In this document: positions 15,515-21,429 of the stretch, piece after piece
Numbering within the stretch: the stretch's first letter is position 1
Layout of the letters: each line of letters starts with the position of its first letter
NCBI GenBank assembly: GCA_002373325.1
Contig: DFKI01000143.1
Coordinates: 1 to 21,429, forward strand
Direction: 5' to 3'
DNA from: Treponema sp. UBA3649
Lineage (GTDB): Bacteria; Spirochaetota; Spirochaetia; Treponematales; Treponemataceae
Length of the DNA stretch: 21,429 bases
Program-made: the position numbers and the translations under genes
Notes under the pieces: model-generated
The model's database searches: none
Seen by the model: only the letters and a program-made list of their open reading frames with translations
What the model was told of the DNA's origin: nothing

Positions 15515-16535
15515 TCTTCACCTCCGGGACACCCGCCACAACCATAGCGTCCTCAACGGAAGCACTGAGTCTAAGGCATTCGGATGCCGTGCGTATGTTG
15601 TCAAGTTCATGTCGTTTGATTATGTACCAGCAGATTATCGGACATACCGTAAATGGATGCTGGTGGAAAAGCCTGTACGCCTTCTGTACGTAACGAGCGT
15701 TGTATGAGTTGGAAAGCCATCTCGTGTCAAGAGACCAAATTGCTCCCTCATCATGGGGATTGAGCAGGTCAGAATATTTCCATGTGCGCCATTTTTCCCA
15801 GTCCTCGGGGTCCCAGTCCAAAATTTTGCGGGCTTCGGATGAAAGCAGGTCCTTTTCTTTCGCGCCGGATCCGTATGCAAGATGCTCCATCACCTCGTCA
15901 TTGTCCATGCGGTAGAAAATCTTCAGTCTCAGAGCCCAGAGCACGTTCTCCATCTGGAATTTCTCGGTAAAAAGCTCCAGAACAGCCTTTCCGGGTGCCC
16001 CTCCGATTTTTCCGGCAGATGTAAGCAGCTCATTCACATACTGACAGTCCATCCTGTAATCATTCGACTGCTGCTCCTCTATGGCAGGAACTGAATTGTA
16101 CCAAGAAAGAGGTCCACCGCTGGTCATCTCCCTTATGTCCGGCCACTTGGAGTAATCCACCAGGGCATAAGGTCCCGTGTCGGCAATCTCAGGCATTTCT
16201 TTTTCATTGAAACAAAGCGCCGCACCGATTTCCTTCATGTTGTCATAATCATAAAAATGAAGAAGGGAGATTAGGACATCATCGGGTTTCTCGTAGTTCT
16301 CAATCAACTTCCGATACTCGCTTACAAAACGCCTCTCCGCACTTTTCTCAAGCTCACGTGCCAAAAGAGCCTCGGGAATGACAGGAACATCACCTTTGAA
16401 AACCAGGGACCACAGTTCCTGAAGAGAATGAACGTTAAAAAGTTCCCTCGCCCTCTTTCCCACAAAAGACCTGGCTAGTATGCCGCTCGCTTTCGCATAG
16501 ACATAAGCATCGGCTGCCGATTTGTCCATCGCCAT
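15507..16535 (-). CDS. atpC: V/A-type ATPase subunit C (collar between head and membrane ring)
   Basis: 342 residues from ATG 16535. It is an all-helical protein with the AtpC/V-ATPase C motifs 'AYVYAKASGIL', 'LFNVHSLQELWSLVF' and a middle section 'ENVLWALRLKIFYRMDNDEV' typical of the 'e.vLRal(k)iyy' consensus. It couples the central shaft D/F to the K ring. An alternative start is TTG at 16550, which overlaps the stop of the upstream gene; ATG 16535 is preferred because GAGGG lies 8 nt before it. The predicted C-terminus overlaps atpI. Confidence 0.9.
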   Translation of the reverse strand: MAMDKSAADAYVYAKASGILARSFVGKRARELFNVHSLQELWSLVFKGDVPVIPEALLARELEKSAERRFVSEYRKLIENYEKPDDVLISLLHFYDYDNMKEIGAALCFNEKEMPEIADTGPYALVDYSKWPDIREMTSGGPLSWYNSVPAIEEQQSNDYRMDCQYVNELLTSAGKIGGAPGKAVLELFTEKFQMENVLWALRLKIFYRMDNDEVMEHLAYGSGAKEKDLLSSEARKILDWDPEDWEKWRTWKYSDLLNPHDEGAIWSLDTRWLSNSYNARYVQKAYRLFHQHPFTVCPIICWYIIKRHELDNIRTASECLRLSASVEDAMVVAGVPEVKNG

Positions 16536-16543
16536 TTCAGCAG

Positions 16544-16548
16544 CCCTC
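16544..16548 (-). promoter_or_regulatory. Ribosome binding site favouring ATG 16535 for atpC
   Basis: GAGGG on the minus strand, overlapping the stop of the subunit-G-like gene and 8 nt before ATG 16535. It is a modest match; the TTG at 16550 remains possible. Confidence 0.45.
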
Positions 16549-16852
16549 AAGCGTAAAGGAGTTTTTCCAGAAGGGCATCGAACGCTCCCCTGTCCTGCAC
16601 GGTTTTATGAAGCTCTTCCTTGAAGGACTGCATCTCGTTTTCATGTTCCATGCTGATTTTTGCCTTTTCCTCATCGGATTTTCGGTCTATCCCGGCGACA
16701 ATCTCCGCATAACGAGCCTTGAATTCCTTTTCGGCTTCAGTTCTCGCGGCTGTGATTTTCGCATCAGCTTCAGTCTGGGCGTCTATGAGCGTCCGGGAAG
16801 CCTCCCGTTCAATATCCAGAAGATGCTGGATAATGTCCATTTCGTCACTCAT
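16547..16852 (-). CDS. V/A-type ATPase subunit G/H-like coiled coil (peripheral stalk)
   Basis: A 101-residue protein that is almost wholly charged helix: 'IIQHLLDIEREASRTLIDAQ' then alternating Ala/Glu/Lys heptads (AEKEFKARYAEI). This is the pattern of subunit G/H (NtpF), which pairs with subunit E to form the stator stalk. It is the first gene of the ATPase operon, with AGGAGGT 3 nt before ATG 16852. Sequence alone is not specific; operon position makes the call. Confidence 0.8.
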   Translation of the reverse strand: MSDEMDIIQHLLDIEREASRTLIDAQTEADAKITAARTEAEKEFKARYAEIVAGIDRKSDEEKAKISMEHENEMQSFKEELHKTVQDRGAFDALLEKLLYA

Positions 16853-16864
16853 CGTACCTCCTTT

Positions 16865-16882
16865 CTTTAAGCAGACTTAAAG
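16865..16882 (-). other. Short inverted repeat ahead of the V-ATPase operon
   Basis: CTTTAAG, TCTG, CTTAAAG on the minus strand ends 2 bp before the AGGAGGT of the first ATPase gene. It is a 7-bp AT-rich stem, too weak to sequester the ribosome binding site with confidence; it could be an operator half-site pair. No convincing -35/-10 was found in the 66-bp gap to ptsN. Confidence 0.3.
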
Positions 16883-16918
16883 ACAGACAGCTCTAGGAAA
16901 AATTTCAAATCATCAAAA

Positions 16919-17386
16919 TCAAACTGAGGAAGCTTCCTTGTATGCGCAAAGAAGATCATAGACCTCCTGCGGATTTTCCTTTCCCATCACTTCCTTTACG
17001 AAAGCGGGATTCTGAAGAACGGAAGCAAGCTCCTTCAAGACCGAAAGATGCATCTCTGGCTGGGACGGATTGCAAAGAATCAAAAAGACAAGAAACACGG
17101 GAGCCTTGTCCAGAGAATCATAGTCAATTCCCTTGCGGCTGATTCCGATTGCACCCACCACATCATTCGCGGACGCACAGTTACCATGTGGAACCGCTAT
17201 GTTGTGCATGATTCCGGTACTCATCTTGCTTTCACGCTCACGGAGGGCAGTAAGAGCCTCGCTCCTGCTGATTTCCGGCTGAACTGAGACAAGAGCCTCA
17301 ACCATTTCCTCAAAGAGCTCGTCCTTATCCGTACTCTCAAGATTCATAATGATTGTTTCCGGAGAGAAAACTTTTTCAAGAATCAT
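16919..17386 (-). CDS. ptsN: PTS EIIA domain protein, PtsN (EIIA-Ntr)-like
   Basis: A 155-residue single-domain IIA protein of the fructose/mannitol/Ntr class. It starts 'MILEKVFSPETIIMNLES' and contains 'RESKMSTGIMHNIAVPHGNC', where His67 in 'VPHG' is the phosphoacceptor, then 'GISRKGIDYDSLDKAPVFLV' and 'HLSVLKELASVL', all standard in the family. No EIIB, EIIC or sugar gene lies nearby, which supports a regulatory phospho-relay role rather than transport. ATG 17386 has AGAGGGG 5 nt upstream. It lies 58 bp after secG, across a terminator hairpin, and 66 bp before the ATPase operon. Confidence 0.9.
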   Translation of the reverse strand: MILEKVFSPETIIMNLESTDKDELFEEMVEALVSVQPEISRSEALTALRERESKMSTGIMHNIAVPHGNCASANDVVGAIGISRKGIDYDSLDKAPVFLVFLILCNPSQPEMHLSVLKELASVLQNPAFVKEVMGKENPQEVYDLLCAYKEASSV

Positions 17387-17400
17387 AAAGACCCCTCTTA

Positions 17401-17436
17401 ATTAAAAATCAAGGCACTTCCGAAGCCGAAAATGCC
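17401..17436 (-). terminator. Rho-independent terminator downstream of secG
   Basis: On the minus strand the 24-nt stem-loop from GGCATTTTC to GGAAGTGCC (17436-17413; 9 bp including G-U pairs, loop GGCTTC) is followed by TTGATTTTTAAT. It starts 8 bp after the secG stop. Readthrough into ptsN is possible because no separate ptsN promoter is visible. Confidence 0.65.
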
Positions 17437-17444
17437 CGTAGTCC

Positions 17445-17864
17445 TTACTCAGCGGAATCAGTCTCTGTGGAATCTACCTCTGCACTCCCGGCATCAATCA
17501 CTGTCTCGGGAACAGATGTCTCGGCAGGAGCCTCCTCCTCAAACCAATCCTTTGCCTCTGTTGCGGCACCAGATGGAGTGGATCCCTGCACTTCCGAAGC
17601 GGCCTGATTCATCTTCGCACCCTCATCTCCAACGCTTCTGTTAAGGAAAGAGAAAGCAAAAATGATGATGAAGAACAGAGCAACAAGAACTCCGGTAGTC
17701 TTTGTCAAAACGCTAGCTGAATGTGAACCGAAAGCCGCTGACTGTCCGCCGCCGAACGCACTGCCCATTCCGTTTCCTTCCTCGTTCTGCACAAGGACCA
17801 AAAGAACCAGCAAAATGGCGATAATTACAAAAACAACCAGCAGAATGCTCTTAATAATATTCAT
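17445..17864 (-). CDS. secG: Preprotein translocase subunit SecG
   Basis: A 139-residue membrane protein. TM1 is 'SILLVVFVIIAILLVLLVLV', followed by the SecG signature 'QNEEGNGMGSAFGGGQSAAF' in the cytoplasmic loop, and TM2 'GVLVALFFIIIFAFSFLNR'. The Ala/Glu-rich hydrophilic tail (about 85-139) is longer than in E. coli SecG but common in spirochaetes. It assists the SecYE channel. ATG 17864 has GGAG 8 nt upstream, and the gene appears to be transcribed on its own. Confidence 0.94.
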   Translation of the reverse strand: MNIIKSILLVVFVIIAILLVLLVLVQNEEGNGMGSAFGGGQSAAFGSHSASVLTKTTGVLVALFFIIIFAFSFLNRSVGDEGAKMNQAASEVQGSTPSGAATEAKDWFEEEAPAETSVPETVIDAGSAEVDSTETDSAE

Positions 17865-17942
17865 TTTTCATACTCCAATGCCCCGCGCAGGCAGGACAAA
17901 AACAATTTTAAGGTTTTCCATCGGAAATACCCACAGAACAGT

Positions 17943-17971
17943 ATAATATCAAAATCCCCAATTCTAGTCAA
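17943..17971 (-). promoter_or_regulatory. Sigma-70-type promoter of secG
   Basis: On the minus strand TTGACT (17971-17966), a 17-bp spacer, and TATTAT (17948-17943). The predicted transcript starts near 17936, giving a leader of about 70 nt. Confidence 0.7.
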
Positions 17972-17997
17972 GAGAGAGATTTGAAAAGCGTGGAAAT

Positions 17998-18014
17998 CTG
18001 TTTTTCGCAAACAG
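17998..18014 (-). terminator. Weak stem-loop after the Type III restriction gene
   Basis: CTGTTT, loop GCGAA, AAACAG read on the minus strand, about 37 bp after the Res stop and followed by ATTTCC. A 6-bp stem with a poor uridine tail makes this a tentative terminator for the restriction-modification operon. Confidence 0.3.
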
Positions 18015-18050
18015 CTTAATTTAATTAAACATCTTTTGAATATGTGAGGC

Positions 18051-21000
18051 TCAATCCAACAAGGTTGGATTCCTCTTCTTCCACTCATCCCAGGTAAGAT
18101 ACCACTCTGAATCTGTATCATTTACGGGCCGGTAGTCAACACCGAGCGACAAGAAGTGCTTCCTTGCGCAAAGAATTTTCCGCTTTTCGTTTGAGTGCCA
18201 GAGTTTGTCCAAATCTTCTGTTCCCTTTGTTTCGCGGACGATCTTCTTTTTCTCGTGATTCGGCATTCTTAAAATCGCCCAGTCCGGGTTGTAGTTTTGA
18301 ATCATCTTGGGCATACGGATTTTGTATTTTGGCGGGAACTTAAAGTACAAGATTACATCACCTTGATTTTCTCCTGCCGTGTTCAAGCGAGCTACAAAGT
18401 TTCTTTCTACATTTGAATCGACCTGAACAAAATCGTAGATGGTTCTGGATTCATCTGCCGGAACAAGTTCTTTTGAAGGAAACTCTTTTTCTTCCGGGAA
18501 GAGTTCGTCTTTCTTGTCGTGAATGTCCATGTAGCCGCCTGTCGGCTCATATTCAATTTCTTCGACAATGTGGTTGGTGAGGACTTCTTTAAGCGTTGTG
18601 ATGAAGAGCCTTGAAAATCCTTCCGGGTTCTTGATGAATTCCATCTGGACTTTCTCATCGCATTTTTTGAAGATTTCGATTATGGTTTTTCTTGTCAAGT
18701 CTGTCGCATCTGCCACACGCTGGAACAGGTTGAACTTTGGAATGTCGATGTCTTCCAGTTCCTTTTCACTTGCTTTTTTGCTGCACCCGGTTTGGGCTTC
18801 GAGCGTCCAGACATCGCCCACAGTGTAAACTTCATCACTGTCGTCGAATTTGATTTGGGAGTATTCGAGGTGTCTGGTGTTCAAATCGACCTTGCTCACT
18901 TTTATGCGCTTCAGCACAGAGTCTTCTGAACTCAATGACATTTCTTCTGAAAGCTGAATCTCGTATTCTTCTTTATAGCCTTCGGTATCTTGCTTTGAAA
19001 AGAGGCAGTTTACCTTTCCGCTCGGATAAAATTCTTTGATTTCGATTGAATACTTGGTACGGATGAATTTTCCGTGAGTTGTAACGATTTGAACGATTTC
19101 CTGGAATTTCAGCTTGTTGATTTCTTCGACTGCTTTTGTAATCAATTTATCGGTGTCGATTTTGATTGTGTAGTCCGTTTCCTGGCTCAGTTCGTTCCAG
19201 AGATTGTTGAAATCAGCAGATTTGAACTTGTCGTTGCGCTTTGCAGTCTTGTTGTCGCGGGCGTTTCCAATCTGCTTCTTTGTGATGCCGTCAGCCTCGC
19301 CGTATTCAGTCTGGAGTTTTTCCGCATACCGCTCGTAGCTCTCGTTTGCGATTACGGTGAGGACGTTCAAATCGTGGTTGTGGATGCGCTCGCCTTTCTG
19401 GTTCACTGGAAGACGCAAGCCACGTCCGATTGTCTGTCTGCGGTTGTTTTCTGTGGTGATTTCGCGTAAGGCACAAATCTGGAAAACATTGGGATTGTCC
19501 CAGCCTTCGCGCAAGGCAGAGTGGGCAAAGATGAAGCAGACTTTTTCCTTTAACGAAAGGAGCTGTTCCTTCTTTTTCATGATGAGGTTGTAGGCAGCCT
19601 TTTTCGCCTCTTCCAACTTTTTCTTTTCCGTTTCCTTCAACTTTTCGTTTTCATCGATTTCAAGAAGCTCTTCCTTTTTTGTTTTTGAATTCTTGTATGA
19701 AGCAAAATATGCGGCACGCACTTCTTCGGCTTTTAAGTCTTTCCAGTCAGGATCTCGGCCTTTGATTTTGTCAAATTCTTCGTCAAAGAGATTTTTGATT
19801 ATCGGGTCGTCTCCCTCATAGCTTGCAACCCTGTCTACAAAGAAAAGCGAGAGGACTTTCACGTCGCCATAGCCTTCGCCCTGCAACTTCTTCTTCTGTT
19901 TTAAATGCGCTTCGAGTGTGTTTCTTATCATTTCGCGGAAGACTTCTTTTTTGGTGAGGGAAGCGCAAGAGGTCTCGTTCACGGCATAGGGAAGTCCGTT
20001 TGAAAGAACGACACATTCCTTGTTCTTGTCGCCGTCTTTTGGAACACAGCGGATGTCTTCGATATAGATTTCTTTGTAGGCAGAATTTTTTGTTGCTTTT
20101 TGGAGCTGACCTGGCTCTCCCACAGAGAATTCTTTTTGCTCAAGCTTCAACCCATTATTAACCATCACCTGCACTTCAAGAACGCATTTGAGTTTCTTTG
20201 AAACATTGCTCACGCTAACAACTTTGATGTAGTCGTCCTGAGCGACACCGGACTGTACTTCATCCGTTCCATAGATTTCGATTCGCTTTACCAAGTTTTT
20301 CTGCAAAGAATCGAACGAACTTAAACGGTAGAGTTCATTTGGAGAATCTTTTCCCGGGGTGGCAGAATAGCGAATGGCGCACAAGGGACGAAGAGTTCTT
20401 AAAGCGGCTCGGCTTGTGTCGCTTGAGTAGTTCTGGGACTCGTCCAGAATCAGAATGGAGCGGGTCATCTGAATGTAGTTTACTGGGAGCAAATCGCTTC
20501 CGGGCAGTTTGTCCGTGGATTTGTAGATGTTGTTGGACTCCTTATTGAAAGAGTCGATTGTCATCAGCATGATTGAATTCGTTGTTGATGAAGCAAAGTT
20601 CTTGCAGATTTCCGGGTGATTTCCGTCGTATTCGATGATTTTGTAGGGAACTGTTCCCGCGCTGAACATATTCTCAAAGTGTCTTTTTGTCGCGCTGAAT
20701 GTATTCAACACACCTTCGTAAATTGCAACACTGGGAACAACGATGATGAATTTTGTAAATCCATATTCTTCGTGTAGCCTGTAGATTGTTTTGAGATAGA
20801 CATATGTCTTGCCGGTTCCGGTTTCCATGTTGATTGTGAACTCATCGTATTCATGGAAGTCAAATCCTTTTATCATGTTTCCGCTGTTCTTTTCCGCCAG
20901 CTGGGAAAGGCGGGCTTTATCCGGTGGAAAATATTTACTTCGCACATTGTTCACGTTTTCCAAAAGCTCGTAAGGCTCAAAAACAGTGCTGGTCTCGCAG

Positions 21001-21152
21001 TTTGGCACGCAGTCAACATCCAGAGAAAAATCAACATTTTCCCTTTTCGAAAGTCCTTCAAAAACGCCGCAAACCGCATCCACCGCATCCTTCTGATAGT
21101 CCTGGTTGGGGTCAAACTGAATCTTTACAGGCTTTACTTCATCGTTCATCAT
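18051..21152 (-). CDS. res: Type III restriction enzyme, Res (helicase-nuclease) subunit
   Basis: A 1033-residue protein with superfamily-2 helicase motifs followed by a nuclease. Walker A METGTGKT ends at residue 116; motif Ia region is 'FIIVVPSVAIYEG'; motif II is 'LILDESQNYSSD' (DESQ 237-240, a DEAH-box variant usual for Res); motif III 'RYSATP'; motif V 'HSALREGWDNPNVFQICAL'; motif VI 'RRQTIGRGLRLPVNQKGERI'. The C-terminal PD-(D/E)XK endonuclease shows P956-D957 in 'YNPDWAIL' and E974-T-K976 in 'IVRETKGT'. It needs Mod to recognise DNA and cuts after ATP-driven movement between two sites. All motifs look intact. The ATG overlaps the preceding stop by 4 bp. Confidence 0.93.
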   Translation of the reverse strand: MMNDEVKPVKIQFDPNQDYQKDAVDAVCGVFEGLSKRENVDFSLDVDCVPNCETSTVFEPYELLENVNNVRSKYFPPDKARLSQLAEKNSGNMIKGFDFHEYDEFTINMETGTGKTYVYLKTIYRLHEEYGFTKFIIVVPSVAIYEGVLNTFSATKRHFENMFSAGTVPYKIIEYDGNHPEICKNFASSTTNSIMLMTIDSFNKESNNIYKSTDKLPGSDLLPVNYIQMTRSILILDESQNYSSDTSRAALRTLRPLCAIRYSATPGKDSPNELYRLSSFDSLQKNLVKRIEIYGTDEVQSGVAQDDYIKVVSVSNVSKKLKCVLEVQVMVNNGLKLEQKEFSVGEPGQLQKATKNSAYKEIYIEDIRCVPKDGDKNKECVVLSNGLPYAVNETSCASLTKKEVFREMIRNTLEAHLKQKKKLQGEGYGDVKVLSLFFVDRVASYEGDDPIIKNLFDEEFDKIKGRDPDWKDLKAEEVRAAYFASYKNSKTKKEELLEIDENEKLKETEKKKLEEAKKAAYNLIMKKKEQLLSLKEKVCFIFAHSALREGWDNPNVFQICALREITTENNRRQTIGRGLRLPVNQKGERIHNHDLNVLTVIANESYERYAEKLQTEYGEADGITKKQIGNARDNKTAKRNDKFKSADFNNLWNELSQETDYTIKIDTDKLITKAVEEINKLKFQEIVQIVTTHGKFIRTKYSIEIKEFYPSGKVNCLFSKQDTEGYKEEYEIQLSEEMSLSSEDSVLKRIKVSKVDLNTRHLEYSQIKFDDSDEVYTVGDVWTLEAQTGCSKKASEKELEDIDIPKFNLFQRVADATDLTRKTIIEIFKKCDEKVQMEFIKNPEGFSRLFITTLKEVLTNHIVEEIEYEPTGGYMDIHDKKDELFPEEKEFPSKELVPADESRTIYDFVQVDSNVERNFVARLNTAGENQGDVILYFKFPPKYKIRMPKMIQNYNPDWAILRMPNHEKKKIVRETKGTEDLDKLWHSNEKRKILCARKHFLSLGVDYRPVNDTDSEWYLTWDEWKKRNPTLLD

Positions 21153-21429
21153 ATCGTCTCAATCCTTCCCTTGTCCGCGAGCTGTACTTTGAGCTGGTCG
21201 CCGATTGCGCTGTCCAGGCAGATGAATTTCTCACCGTCTTCCAGGTGCAGTTTCTTTGCGGTTTCCCCGCTGATTTTTTCGTCAAGGCAGACGAACATCG
21301 TTTTTTCTTCGTTCTGGTCCACAACCTTGAGGACTTCGTTTTTGGTGTATTCAGGGCATTTTGTGATTGCAGAATCGAGCACGAAGCCATGACGCAGGCA
21401 GAGTTCCGTGATTACCGAAGACTTTCTCT
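21149..21429 (-). CDS. mod: C-terminal end of the probable Type III Mod methyltransferase (partial)
   Basis: An open frame enters from the right edge and ends at TGA 21149-21151 after about 93 residues. It reads 'RKSSVITELCLRHGFVLDSA', then 'KCPEYTKNEVLKVVDQNEEK' and finally 'KGRIETI'. No methylase motif is in view. The 'ssvitEL.l..Gf.Ld' phrase and a tail ending in an ATGA overlap with res fit the C-terminus of a Type III Mod subunit, whose gene normally lies immediately before res. Assignment rests mainly on this context. Confidence 0.7.
   Translation of the reverse strand, partial: RKSSVITELCLRHGFVLDSAITKCPEYTKNEVLKVVDQNEEKTMFVCLDEKISGETAKKLHLEDGEKFICLDSAIGDQLKVQLADKGRIETI

Noticed and set aside
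17875..17895. GC-rich TGCC...GGCA hairpin in the secG leader as a riboswitch
   Set aside because: Only a 4-bp stem around a GC-rich loop; the leader of about 70 nt is too small and unstructured to support a riboswitch call.
17861..18121. 86-codon minus-strand frame between res and secG
   Set aside because: It overlaps the res 3' end out of frame, spans the secG promoter, and has no ribosome binding site or recognisable motif.
1..21429. CRISPR arrays, tRNA/rRNA genes, insertion-sequence ends
   Set aside because: No regularly spaced direct repeats, no cloverleaf with a T-loop GTTCRA box, and no terminal inverted repeats flanking a transposase were found by reading both strands.

Overview
The window looks like chromosomal DNA from a Treponema-type spirochaete. 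The pointers are an archaeal-type (V/A) rotary ATPase operon instead of an F-type one, large lipoproteins with beta-helix and formylglycine-enzyme-like domains, and a PD-(D/E)XK 'transposase' family gene of a kind common in treponemes. The genus is an inference from gene content and style; no 16S or similar marker is present.

Left edge (1-248): the first 25 codons of a leftward Rpn/PD-(D/E)XK-family gene, then an AT-rich intergenic region carrying a strong rightward promoter (TTGACA, 18 bp, TATCAT).

Left third, plus strand (249-7622): a probable three-gene surface operon. Gene 1 is a small beta-barrel-like exported protein. Its signal peptide sits downstream of a C10 homopolymer that puts it out of frame with the only well-placed start (TTG at 249 behind AGGAG), so it looks like a phase-variable gene captured in the OFF state. 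Gene 2 is a 1779-residue lipoprotein made of repeated beta-sandwich domains followed by a long right-handed beta-helix. Gene 3 is a lipoprotein with an FGE-sulfatase (SUMF1) fold that appears to lack one catalytic cysteine and has a small palindromic repeat embedded in its N-terminal coding sequence.

Middle, minus strand (16852 down to 7710): a complete V/A-type ATPase operon in the transcribed order G-C-I-K-F-E-A-B-D, most junctions being overlapping or nearly so, followed by a universal-stress-protein gene that overlaps atpD by 4 bp. Subunits A and B form the catalytic head, D and F the rotor axle, C the collar, E and G the peripheral stalk, and I and K the membrane sector. A stem-loop directly after the atpI stop separates the low-copy subunits from the multi-copy ring subunit K. 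The plus-strand operon and the ATPase operon converge at about 7623-7709, where a long stem-loop may terminate both.

Right third, minus strand: a PtsN-like PTS IIA gene (16919-17386), secG with a good promoter and a Rho-independent terminator (17401-17971), and a Type III restriction-modification locus. The complete Res subunit (18051-21152) overlaps by 4 bp the C-terminal end of what is probably its Mod methyltransferase (21149 to the window edge). No tRNA, rRNA or CRISPR array was recognised.
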